The translations under genes were made by a program, and so were the position numbers. Positions 28,202-37,997 of a stretch of DNA of 64,000 nt are shown here, in pieces. The stretch spans positions 1 through 64,000 of the forward strand of contig NZ_BAFX01000005.1 of the NCBI RefSeq assembly GCF_000308815.1, written 5' to 3'. Origin of the DNA: Nocardia concava NBRC 100430 (GTDB taxonomy: Bacteria; Actinomycetota; Actinomycetes; Mycobacteriales; Mycobacteriaceae). The notes below the pieces were generated by a model, which searched no databases, was not told the DNA's origin, and worked only from the letters and a program-made list of their open reading frames with translations. The stretch's first letter is position 1, and the number at the start of each line of letters is the position of its first letter.

Positions 28202-31054
28202 GTGGTTGCGGTGACAGTGCTGGATGCGGTGCCGCCCGGTGACGCCACGCCGGAAGAGCCCGATCGGTGGGACACCCTCGCGGCGCGGCGCGGCGTGCTC
28301 GAGGACTTCGCGAATTACCGTGCCGCCGCGGCCGATACCGGTGCGCTCGACGCCTGCGGCCTGCCCACCGGCGGCTACTACGACGAACTCGTCGACCGCG
28401 ACGGCCGCCTGCGCACCATGTGGGCCGACCTGTCCGCCGACTTCCTCGACCAGGGCCGCGAGGGCCTGCACCGCATCGACGGCCGGGTGCGACGCCTCAT
28501 CGAGGACGACGGCATCACCTACACCGAACTGACCACCTCCGAGGAACCCGCCACCCCGTCCCCGTGGCGGCTGGACCCGATCCCGCTGCTGCTCTCCGAC
28601 ACCGACTGGACCGCCCTGGAATCCGGTGTGGTGCAACGCTCCCGGCTGCTCGACGCGGTGCTGACCGATGTGTACGGGGCGCGCCGCACCCTCACCGAGG
28701 GCCTGCTGCCGCCGCAGCTGGTGTTCGGCCACCGGGGGTATGTGCGTGCGGCACACGGTATTTCGCTGCCCGGACGGCATCAGCTGTTCCTGCACGCCTG
28801 CGATGTCAGCCGCTGGAGCGACACCGGCTTCCGGGTGCTCGCCGACTGGGCGCAGGCCCCCTCCGGCGCGGGCTACGCGCTGGCCGATCGCCGCGTCGTC
28901 TCCGCCGCCATTCCGGAGGCCTTCGAACTGGCCAGCCCGCGCCCTCTCACCCCGTTCGTGCGCGCCATGCGCCTGATGCTCATCGAGGCCGCGCCGCAGG
29001 CCGGTGACGAGGATCCCGTGGTGGTGGTGCTGAGCCCGGGCGTGCACTCCGAAACCGCCTTCGATCAGGCGTATCTGGCGTCGGTGCTGGGTTTCCCGCT
29101 GGTGGAGAGCGCCGACCTGGTGGTGCGGGACGGCTTCCTGTGGATGCGCTCGCTGGGCACCCTGAAGCGGGTCGACGTGGTGCTGCGCCGGGTGGACGCC
29201 GAATTCTCCGATCCGCTGGATCTGCGGCCGGATTCGCGGCTGGGCGTGGTGGGCCTGGTCGAGGTGCTGCGCCGCGGCGCGGTCGCGGTGGTCAACACCC
29301 TGGGCAGCGGGCTGCTGGAGAATCCGGCGCTGTCGGCCTTCCTGCCCCGCCTGTCGCGGCAGCTGCTGGACGAGGAGCTCACCCTGCCGGGCATCGAATC
29401 CTATTGGGGTGGCGAGGATTCCGAACGCTCACATTTGACCGCCAATCTGCACCGCCTGATCCTGCGCTCCGCGGTGGATGACACGACGGTATTCGGACCC
29501 CTGCTGACCGCGGTCCAGCGCGCCGAATGGCGGGCCCGCATCGAGGCCGAGGGCTGGAAATGGGTCGGCCAGGAACCCGCGCGGTTCTCGGTGGCCCCGG
29601 CCGTCGACGGCTCCGGCGGACTGGCCGCCGCACCCGTCGCGGTGCGGCTGTTCTCGCTGGCCGGTCGGGTCGGATATCGCGTCATGCAGGGCGGTTTGGG
29701 GCAATTGCATCAGCGCGGCGGACCCGACGGCATGATCGGCGAGGCGGCCGCCAAGGACGTCTGGGTGCGCGCCGCGCCCGCCGCCGTCCCGGCCGTACCC
29801 GCCGTCGAGGTGCCCCCCGCAGTCGAGGTGCCAGAGGAGCGCGAGCGCCGGGTGGCCGCCGTCGCCTCGGTGGATGTGGTCAGCTCCCCGCGCGTGCTCG
29901 ACGACCTGTTCTGGCTGGGCCGCTACGGCGAGCGCGCCGAGGTCACCGCGCGCCTGCTCGGCGCCATCCACGACCGGCACCAGGACTACCGGTACCGGCC
30001 ATGGATGGAGGGCGCGGAGGCCATGCCGGTGCTCATGCGGGCGCTGAGCCGGATGACCGGGGCCCCGCTGCCGCCACCGAGACAGACCGCGGCGCAACGT
30101 GATGCGGCGGAGAAGCGGCGCAACCGGCGCAAGCAATCGCAGTCGCAGTCCCAATCACAGTCGCAGTCGTCGCAGAGCCAATCCCAGTCGCTGTCCCCGC
30201 GCCGCCGCGAGTACTCCGACGAGCCGACCGTCCCGATCGCCCTGCCCGGCGCGTCCCGCCGCGACCACGACTACCTGGTCGCCCTCACCGTCGATCGCGA
30301 GCTCCCCGGTTCCGTCGCCTTTTCCGTGGAGCGCTACGCGAAGGCCGCACGTGCCGTGCGTGATCAGCTCTCACCCGACACCTGGATGGTGCTCGGCTCC
30401 ATCGACCGCGCCCTCGCCGAATACCGCGGCGTCCGTGGCGATCGCGGCGCCGCGCTCTCGACCGTCCACTCCAAGACCCTGTCCGGCCTGCTGGCGCTCA
30501 CCGGCATCGACGCGGAATCGACCGTGCGCGACACCGGCTGGCACGTCATGGATATCGGCCGCCGCCTGGAGCGCGCGCTGGCGCTGTCCTCCCTGCTGGC
30601 CGCGGCCCTCACCGACACCTATCCGCCCGAGGTCGGCCGCGTGGTGACCGACGCCGTACTGACCGCCACCGTCTCCGCCGTGAGTTACCGCCGCCGCCAC
30701 CGGGATTCGGTCCGCATCGCCGCGGTCGCGGGCCTGCTGCTGTTCGACGACCACAATCCGCGTTCCCTGGCCTACCAGCTGGCACGCCTGGACGACGACT
30801 TCCTGGCGCTGCCCGGAGCCTCCGGATCCTCACGCCCGCAACGGCTCCTGGCCGACGCCCAGCGCATGCTGCGCCGCCTCGACCCCGCCGACCTGGAGGT
30901 CACCGACGCCGACGGTCACCGCACCGAATTCGCCGAACTCCTCGACGGCGTCCATCTGCGGCTGCGCAAGATGTCCGAATCCTTCGAGGCCACCCGGCTT
31001 TCGGTGCCGCGCGACATCCAGCCCCTGTGGGGCACCACCCGGGTGGTGGGCTGA
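28202..31054 (+). CDS. Circularly permuted ATP-grasp fused to alpha-E (DUF403) protein
   Basis: The protein has 950 aa. Residues about 90-500 are a CP_ATPgrasp_2 domain (DUF404/407), with the segments VLSPGVHSETAFDQAYLA, RVDVVLRRVDAEFSDPLDLRPDS and AVVNTLGSGLLENPALSAFLP. A linker rich in Gln-Ser dipeptides (about 640-665) joins it to an alpha-E helical domain (DUF403) opening LDDLFWLGRYGERAE before the linker and continuing after it. ATP-grasp enzymes of this type are predicted peptide ligases. Fusion of the two parts indicates direct cooperation. GTG 28202 is the likely start; the stop overlaps the next ATG by one base. Confidence 0.85.
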   Translation: MVAVTVLDAVPPGDATPEEPDRWDTLAARRGVLEDFANYRAAAADTGALDACGLPTGGYYDELVDRDGRLRTMWADLSADFLDQGREGLHRIDGRVRRLIEDDGITYTELTTSEEPATPSPWRLDPIPLLLSDTDWTALESGVVQRSRLLDAVLTDVYGARRTLTEGLLPPQLVFGHRGYVRAAHGISLPGRHQLFLHACDVSRWSDTGFRVLADWAQAPSGAGYALADRRVVSAAIPEAFELASPRPLTPFVRAMRLMLIEAAPQAGDEDPVVVVLSPGVHSETAFDQAYLASVLGFPLVESADLVVRDGFLWMRSLGTLKRVDVVLRRVDAEFSDPLDLRPDSRLGVVGLVEVLRRGAVAVVNTLGSGLLENPALSAFLPRLSRQLLDEELTLPGIESYWGGEDSERSHLTANLHRLILRSAVDDTTVFGPLLTAVQRAEWRARIEAEGWKWVGQEPARFSVAPAVDGSGGLAAAPVAVRLFSLAGRVGYRVMQGGLGQLHQRGGPDGMIGEAAAKDVWVRAAPAAVPAVPAVEVPPAVEVPEERERRVAAVASVDVVSSPRVLDDLFWLGRYGERAEVTARLLGAIHDRHQDYRYRPWMEGAEAMPVLMRALSRMTGAPLPPPRQTAAQRDAAEKRRNRRKQSQSQSQSQSQSSQSQSQSLSPRRREYSDEPTVPIALPGASRRDHDYLVALTVDRELPGSVAFSVERYAKAARAVRDQLSPDTWMVLGSIDRALAEYRGVRGDRGAALSTVHSKTLSGLLALTGIDAESTVRDTGWHVMDIGRRLERALALSSLLAAALTDTYPPEVGRVVTDAVLTATVSAVSYRRRHRDSVRIAAVAGLLLFDDHNPRSLAYQLARLDDDFLALPGASGSSRPQRLLADAQRMLRRLDPADLEVTDADGHRTEFAELLDGVHLRLRKMSESFEATRLSVPRDIQPLWGTTRVVG

Positions 31055-31917
31055 TGCGCCGCCTGCGAGTCCTGCACCGCACCGTCTACGTGTACTCGGA
31101 TGTCGTCAGCAGTTCCTACGGCCGCGCGTATCTCACGCCGCGTGAATTCCCGGGCCAGCACCTGCTCTCGCACGACATTCGCGTCGACCCGATCCCGTCG
31201 GACCGTTCGGTCGGCACCGATGTCTACGGCAACACGACCTTCTACTTCCATGTCACCGCCGAACACCGCCGCCTCGAGGTGACCGGCGAATCCCTGGTCG
31301 AGATCGCGCCCCCGCCCGCCCCCGAGGATCAGCCGACCTGGGAGCAGGCCCGCCCCACCGCCGGAAACGGCCCGCTCGCAGTCGAATTCACCCTCGACCT
31401 GACCCCGCCGGAGATCATTCCGGAGGTCGCCGCATACGCGGCCGAATCCTTCCCGCCCGGGCGCCCGCTGCTGGAGGCGGTGAAGGAACTGACCACCCGC
31501 ATCCACACCGACTTCACCTACGAATCCGGTTCCACCACCGTCAGCACCCGAGTCGCCGACGTGTTCGCCGACCGCCGCGGCGTCTGCCAGGACTTCGCCC
31601 GCCTCGGCATCGCCTGCCTACGCTCCCAGGGCCTGGCCGCCCGCTACGTCTCCGGCTATCTCGCCACCGACCCGCCCCCGGGCAAGGAGCGCATGGTCGG
31701 CGCGGACGCCACCCACGCCTGGGCGGCGGTGTGGCTGCCCGGCGACGAGTGGATCGGCTTCGACCCCACCAATGATCAGTTCGCCGACGACCGCTACGTC
31801 ACCGTCGGCTGGGGCCGCGACTACGCCGATGTCCCGCCGCTGCGCGGCATCATCTACACCGACGCCAAGGAATCCACCATCACGGTCTCCGTGGACGTCG
31901 CACCCGTAAAGGACTGA
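31054..31917 (+). CDS. Transglutaminase-like cysteine protease
   Basis: The protein has 287 aa. The N-terminal beta domain (about 1-120) precedes a transglutaminase core with the intact triad C178 (RRGVCQDFA), H221 (ATHAWAAV) and D237 (GFDPTN). It is the short paralogue of the N-terminal half of the first gene in this operon. Translation is coupled to the ATP-grasp gene (TGATG). In the predicted system the two proteases may cleave or transfer the peptide made by the ATP-grasp enzyme. Cytoplasmic, since no signal peptide is seen. Confidence 0.88.
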   Translation: MRRLRVLHRTVYVYSDVVSSSYGRAYLTPREFPGQHLLSHDIRVDPIPSDRSVGTDVYGNTTFYFHVTAEHRRLEVTGESLVEIAPPPAPEDQPTWEQARPTAGNGPLAVEFTLDLTPPEIIPEVAAYAAESFPPGRPLLEAVKELTTRIHTDFTYESGSTTVSTRVADVFADRRGVCQDFARLGIACLRSQGLAARYVSGYLATDPPPGKERMVGADATHAWAAVWLPGDEWIGFDPTNDQFADDRYVTVGWGRDYADVPPLRGIIYTDAKESTITVSVDVAPVKD

Positions 31918-31920
31918 ACC

Positions 31921-32907
31921 GTGCGCGATTTCGCCTGCCCCCGCTGCGGCCAGCAACTGGCCTTCGAGAACACCGTCTGCCTCGGTTGCGGTTCCGACAT
32001 CGGCTATAGCCTCGAGGCGCGGGCGCTGCTCCTCGTCGATCCCGGCGAGTTTGCCATGTGTGCGAACCAGTATGTGGCGCAATGCAACTGGCTGGTCCCC
32101 GCCGGCGCGCCCGGCCTGTGCGAGTCCTGCCGCCTGACCCGCCGTCGCCCGGGCGCGCTGGAAGACAAGTGGCTCACCGCCTTCGGGGAGGCCGAGGCCG
32201 CCAAGCGCCGCCTGGTCGTCGAACTCACCGAACTCGGTCTGCCCCTCATCGACCGCACCACCGATCCCGAGCTCGGCCTGGCCTTCGAGCTGCTCTCCAG
32301 TGCCGACGATCCCGTCACCACCGGCCACGAACACGGTGTCATCACCCTCGACCTGGCCGAGGGCGACGATCTGCACCGCGAGCGCCTGCGCGTGGAGATG
32401 GCCGAGCCCTACCGCACTGTGCTCGGGCACTTCCGCCACGAGATCGGGCACTACTACCAGCTGCTCCTGATCACCGACGGCGACCACATCAAACGGTTCC
32501 ACAACCTGTTCGGCGACCCCTTCGCCGACTACCAGCAGGCCCTGGACCGCCACTACGCCGAGGGCGCGCCACCCGGCTGGGAGAACACCCACGTCTCCTC
32601 CTACGCCACCATGCACCCCACCGAGGACTGGGCCGAGACCTTCGCCCACTACCTGCACATCCGCGACACCCTCGACACCGCGGCCGCCTTCGGCTTCGCA
32701 CCCGCCGGGGCCACCCTGGACCGCTCCCCGATCGGCGATGCCGCCTTCGACCGCATCATCGAACTCTGGCTGCCCCTGGTCTGGGCGCTCAACATGATGA
32801 ATCGCGCCATGGGCCACCGGGATCCGTATCCCTTCGTGCTGGCCGACCCGGTTCTGGACAAAATGCGCTTCATTCACGAACTCTGCGTGTCCGCCGCGCA
32901 GGGGTGA
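31921..32907 (+). CDS. Zinc-ribbon metallopeptidase (putative zinc-binding, DUF2248 type)
   Basis: The protein has 328 aa. The N-terminus has two zinc-ribbon cysteine sets (C6, C9, C20, C23 and C47, C55, C67, C70). A metallopeptidase core follows with HEIGH at 173-177 and the downstream acidic segment HPTEDWAETFAHYLHI that supplies the third zinc ligand in gluzincin-like families. It begins with GTG 4 nt after the transglutaminase stop and closes the operon. It is likely a cytosolic peptidase for products of the ATP-grasp/transglutaminase pathway. Confidence 0.85.
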   Translation: MRDFACPRCGQQLAFENTVCLGCGSDIGYSLEARALLLVDPGEFAMCANQYVAQCNWLVPAGAPGLCESCRLTRRRPGALEDKWLTAFGEAEAAKRRLVVELTELGLPLIDRTTDPELGLAFELLSSADDPVTTGHEHGVITLDLAEGDDLHRERLRVEMAEPYRTVLGHFRHEIGHYYQLLLITDGDHIKRFHNLFGDPFADYQQALDRHYAEGAPPGWENTHVSSYATMHPTEDWAETFAHYLHIRDTLDTAAAFGFAPAGATLDRSPIGDAAFDRIIELWLPLVWALNMMNRAMGHRDPYPFVLADPVLDKMRFIHELCVSAAQG

Positions 32908-33000
32908 CACACTCGGACCGTGCTGGTGCAGACCTCGGGTGTGGCCCCCGCCTCCCCGGCTTCCGGGCATCTATTGCCCGCATGTAAACTCGTGATCATC

Positions 33001-33042
33001 ATGCAGCGGGCACTTCTCCTCGGCCGCCGCGACGGGTTCTGA
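33001..33042 (+). CDS. leuA leader peptide
   Basis: A 13-residue peptide, MQRALLLGRRDGF, carries three consecutive leucine codons (CTT CTC CTC) just before the leuA attenuator stem. Slow translation at these codons under leucine shortage would place a ribosome over the stem's 5' arm. TAAACT at 32985-32990 could be the -10, giving a leaderless or nearly leaderless peptide; GTG 32992 is an in-frame alternative start. Leader peptides before leuA are established in several actinobacteria. Confidence 0.7.
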   Translation: MQRALLLGRRDGF

Positions 33043-33064
33043 TACGGACCGGCTCCCGTCGCGG
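33027..33064 (+). promoter_or_regulatory. leuA attenuator hairpin
   Basis: CCGCGACGGG (33027-33036) and CCCGTCGCGG (33055-33064) are perfect 10-bp arms with an 18-nt loop. The 5' arm lies inside the leader peptide, four codons after its leucine run, and the 3' arm after its stop codon. This arrangement fits ribosome-mediated attenuation of leuA. Alternative pairings with 33065-33110 were not worked out. Confidence 0.65.
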
Positions 33065-33120
33065 GGATGTGCCGTGCCGGTCTACCCCATACCTGGGATC
33101 CAGCCACACCTCGGAGATAA

Positions 33121-34929
<1,809 letters not shown>

Positions 34930-34947
34930 ATGAAAGCGCTGGTAGGA

Positions 34948-34978
34948 GAGCCCGTCTCGACTTCGTCGAGGCGGGCTC
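34948..34978 (+). terminator. Terminator hairpin after leuA
   Basis: Arms of 14 bp (34948-34961 and 34965-34978), with one G-U pair, enclose a TTC loop 18 nt after the leuA stop. No T tract follows. Confidence 0.75.
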
Positions 34979-35065
34979 GCCACGTCTGGAGGGCTCGAGA
35001 ATGCTAGCGTTGGGACGCAATAGCGCCGAGCTCTCTGTTCGAGCTGTCGAGCAGATGGGGGACAC

Positions 35066-36880
35066 GTGACCACGAAAGATCAGAATTCGACCTCGAAGCC
35101 TGTCGAGCAGGAGGACGTCGACGACGCCGTGAAGGCGTCGGAGGCGGACGCGGCAGCGCTGGACGAGTCCGCCGGGGCCAAGGAAGGCGGGGCCGACTCC
35201 GAGGATCAGGTGGCCGGGTTCTTCCCGCCGGTGCCGGACTCGATCGACCAGACGGTGCACATGGGCGGGGGGCCGTTCCCGGGTGGACCGGGCGGCCCGA
35301 ATCCCTTTGCCGCGCCGGGTGGCCCGTTCGCGGGCCCGGGCGGTCCCGACGGCCACAATCCCTTCGCGCCGGGCGGCCCGGGGCCTTACGGCCCTCCGGG
35401 CTTCCCGCCGCCGGATTCCGGGCAGTTCGCGCCGCCGCCGAATCCCGGTGCGCCGAACGGTTTTCCGGCCCCGGGCGGGCCGCTGGGCGAGGTGGTCGAC
35501 CACACGCCGTACGGCGATATCCGCCAGGAGATCGGCAGCGACGGCATGGTGCGCCGGGTCTTCCCCGATCAGGCCGGTGCTTCGGGCGAGGGCGAAACGC
35601 CCATGGAGCCCGGGCATTTCGGCGGACCGGGCCAGCCGGGCCAGTTCGCGCCGTCCAATGATCAGCCGGGCGGGCCGATCTACAGCTGGTCGCCGCCCCC
35701 GGCCGCGCCGCCGCAGCAGCAGCAACCGCCGCAGCCGCAGGTGGGCTTCCAGCCGGGCTGGAATCCGCAGTCGCAGCCGGGTTTTCCGCAGCAACAGCAG
35801 CAGCCCGGCGGTTTCGGGCAGCAGTACGGCCAGCAGCCGATGCCGCCGGGACATTCGGTCAATGACCTGAACCTGTTGAAGCGGGCCAAGCGCGCACCGC
35901 GCAGCGGCTGGCGCCGCGCCGTGCACAAGGCGTCCGGCGGCGCCATCAATCCGGGCGAGTCGGCCGCGGATGTGGTGTACCGGCAGCTGGTGGACCGGGT
36001 CAACCAGCCGGTGCGCGGGGACTACCGGATCGCCATCCTGTCGCTCAAGGGCGGCGTCGGAAAGACCACCACCACGGTCGGTCTCGGCTCCACCTTCGCC
36101 TCGCTGCGCGGTGACCGCGTCATCGCCATCGACGCCAACCCGGACCTCGGGACGCTGGCCCACCGCGTTCCCCGGCAGACCCGCTCCACGGTGCGAAACC
36201 TGTTGGAGGACGGGCACATCAGCCGGTACTCCGATGTGCGGGCGCACACCTCGCAGGCCCCGAGTCGCCTGGAAGTGCTTGCCTCCGAACAGGATCCGGC
36301 GGTGTCGGAGGCGTTCTCCGAGGCGGACTACCGCAAGGCCATCGGCATCCTGCAGCAGTTCTACAACATCATCCTCACCGACTGCGGCACCGGCCTGATG
36401 CACTCGGCCATGTCCGGCGTGCTGGATATGGCGAGCTCGCTGGTGCTGGTCACCTCCCCGGCCATCGACGGCGCGCGCAGCGCCTCGGCGACCCTGGACT
36501 GGCTCGACCACCACGGCTACCACAAGCTGGTGGAGCGAACCGTGGTGGTGGTCAACGCCTCTCGCAAGGGATCCTCGACCGTGGACCTGGACCAGCTGCG
36601 CAAGCTGTTCCTGGACCGCACCCGCGCGGTGCAGGTCGTCCCGTTCGACGACCACCTGGCCGAGGGCGCGGAGATCGACCTGGAACTGGTCGGCAAGCCC
36701 ACCCGGCGCGCACTGCTGGAGCTGGCCGCCATGGTGGCCGACGATTTCGGCTATCACGCGGCGCAGCAAGGGTTCCCGCCGCAGGGCGGCTACCAGCAGC
36801 CGCCGCAGGGTGGTTATCAGCCGCAGCCGGGCGGCGGCTACCCGCAGCCGGGCGACGGCGGCTACCCGCCGCAGCACTAG
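35066..36880 (+). CDS. MinD/ParA-family ATPase with long disordered Pro/Gly/Gln-rich N-terminus
   Basis: The protein has 604 aa. About 265 N-terminal residues are low-complexity, first acidic, then rich in Pro, Gly and Gln. The ATPase follows with the deviant Walker A KGGVGKTT near 328, an AIDANPD Walker A' segment and LTDCGTGLMHSAM. The C-terminus has short GGY-QP repeats. This build matches EspI-like ATPases of mycobacterial type VII secretion loci, but no esx, ecc or PE/PPE gene is nearby, so the partner is unknown. The N-terminal tail suggests an interaction scaffold. GTG 35066 has GGGGGA in front. Confidence 0.8.
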   Translation: MTTKDQNSTSKPVEQEDVDDAVKASEADAAALDESAGAKEGGADSEDQVAGFFPPVPDSIDQTVHMGGGPFPGGPGGPNPFAAPGGPFAGPGGPDGHNPFAPGGPGPYGPPGFPPPDSGQFAPPPNPGAPNGFPAPGGPLGEVVDHTPYGDIRQEIGSDGMVRRVFPDQAGASGEGETPMEPGHFGGPGQPGQFAPSNDQPGGPIYSWSPPPAAPPQQQQPPQPQVGFQPGWNPQSQPGFPQQQQQPGGFGQQYGQQPMPPGHSVNDLNLLKRAKRAPRSGWRRAVHKASGGAINPGESAADVVYRQLVDRVNQPVRGDYRIAILSLKGGVGKTTTTVGLGSTFASLRGDRVIAIDANPDLGTLAHRVPRQTRSTVRNLLEDGHISRYSDVRAHTSQAPSRLEVLASEQDPAVSEAFSEADYRKAIGILQQFYNIILTDCGTGLMHSAMSGVLDMASSLVLVTSPAIDGARSASATLDWLDHHGYHKLVERTVVVVNASRKGSSTVDLDQLRKLFLDRTRAVQVVPFDDHLAEGAEIDLELVGKPTRRALLELAAMVADDFGYHAAQQGFPPQGGYQQPPQGGYQPQPGGGYPQPGDGGYPPQH

Positions 36881-36894
36881 CTCCGCGAAGACGA

Positions 36895-36931
36895 GAATGT
36901 CCCGCAGTTCGAATCGAACTGCGGGACATTC
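36895..36931. terminator. Bidirectional terminator between convergent genes
   Basis: Perfect 18-bp arms around a single central A (36895-36912 and 36914-36931) lie between the MinD-like gene and the convergent LLM gene. The symmetry lets it act in both directions. Confidence 0.8.
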
Positions 36932-36944
36932 CGTTTGCCGGAGG

Positions 36945-37934
36945 TCAGGCCCTGACCAGGGGCGCCAGCGCGCGACCGGCGAGTTCCACCGCGCCCGCCT
37001 CGTGGCCGTTGGTCACCATGTTCACGATGACGCCGTCGATTCCCTGATCGAGCACCCGCGTCTGGATCTGCTCGGCGACCTGGTCCGGGGTGCCGACGAA
37101 CTGGCGGTCGGCCGGGGTCTGGCGCAGTGCCTCCACGGGCAGCGCGCCCAGGTCGGTGATGCCGATCCGGGCCAGCATCTCGGCCTGGGTCTTGCGCGCG
37201 CGATCGCCGTCCTCGTCGACGATGACGAACGCCAGGAAGCTGGTCTCCAGCGTCTTCGGATCGCGGCCGACCTCGTCCAGGCGCGCGTGCAGGGCGTCGA
37301 GCTTGCGCGGCAGCTCGGAGGCATTGCAGATGATGTTGAGGTGGTCGGCGAAGCGCGCCGCCAGCCCGAAGGTCTTCTTCTCGCCGCCACCGCCGAGCAG
37401 GATCGGCAGATCGTCGCGCACCCGCGGCTCGTTCATGGCGTCCTGGGTGCGATACCACTTGCCGTCGTGGGTGGAGTGCTGCCCGCGCAGCATCGGCGTG
37501 ATGATCTCGAGGGCCTCCTCGAGCTTCTCGAACCGCTCGGTGAAGGTGCCGAAGTCGAATCCGTAGGCCTGGTGCTCGAGCTCGAACCAGCCGGCCCCGA
37601 TGCCCAGCACGGCCCGCCCCCGGCTCACCACGTCCAGGGTGGTGACGGTCTTGGCGGTGAGCGCCGGATTCCGGTAGGTATTGCCGGTCACCAAGGCGGA
37701 CAACTGAATCCGCTCGGTCGAGGCCGCCAGCCCGGACAGCGCCGTGTACGCCTCCAGCATCGGCTCCTCGGGCGCCCCGAGCAGCGGCAATTGGTAGAAG
37801 TGATCCATCACGAAGGCCGCGTCGAACCCCGCCGCCTCGGCCTCGCGCGCCTGCGCCACCACCGCCGGGAACAAGTCCCGCGGCGCGACCCCGTAGCTGA
37901 AGTTCGGCATCTGATACCCGAGTCGAATGCTCAT
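36945..37934 (-). CDS. LLM-class F420-dependent oxidoreductase
   Basis: The protein has 329 aa and the luciferase-like TIM barrel: VVAQAREAEAAGFDAAFVMDHFYQLP near the N-terminus, LDVVSRGRAVLGIGAGWFELEHQAYGFDF in the middle and a GTPDQVAEQI segment late. The family in mycolic-acid bacteria generally uses coenzyme F420 to oxidise or reduce a small molecule; substrate unknown. The promoter is a MerR-type element with a perfect 20-bp palindrome, and the mRNA is probably leaderless. So expression is likely switched on by a MerR regulator sensing an electrophile or drug, but no merR gene is adjacent. Confidence 0.88.
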   Translation of the reverse strand: MSIRLGYQMPNFSYGVAPRDLFPAVVAQAREAEAAGFDAAFVMDHFYQLPLLGAPEEPMLEAYTALSGLAASTERIQLSALVTGNTYRNPALTAKTVTTLDVVSRGRAVLGIGAGWFELEHQAYGFDFGTFTERFEKLEEALEIITPMLRGQHSTHDGKWYRTQDAMNEPRVRDDLPILLGGGGEKKTFGLAARFADHLNIICNASELPRKLDALHARLDEVGRDPKTLETSFLAFVIVDEDGDRARKTQAEMLARIGITDLGALPVEALRQTPADRQFVGTPDQVAEQIQTRVLDQGIDGVIVNMVTNGHEAGAVELAGRALAPLVRA

Positions 37935-37940
37935 GCCGCC

Positions 37941-37971
37941 ACGCTAAAACTTGGAGTGCACTCCAAGTCAA
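37941..37971 (-). promoter_or_regulatory. MerR-type promoter with perfect 20-bp operator before the LLM gene
   Basis: On the minus strand, TTGACT (37966-37971) and TAGCGT (37941-37946) are 19 bp apart. The palindrome ACTTGGAGTGCACTCCAAGT (37949-37968) fills the spacer and overlaps the -35. The ATG at 37934 lies 6 nt after the -10, predicting a leaderless transcript. Confidence 0.75.
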
Positions 37972-37997
37972 CCGCTGAATTCCGGTGTTCCGCGGCG

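Noticed and set aside
30137..30193. Hexamer repeats of CAGTCG/CAGTCC type
   Set aside because: They are inside the ATP-grasp/alpha-E gene and encode its Gln-Ser linker, so not a separate repeat element.
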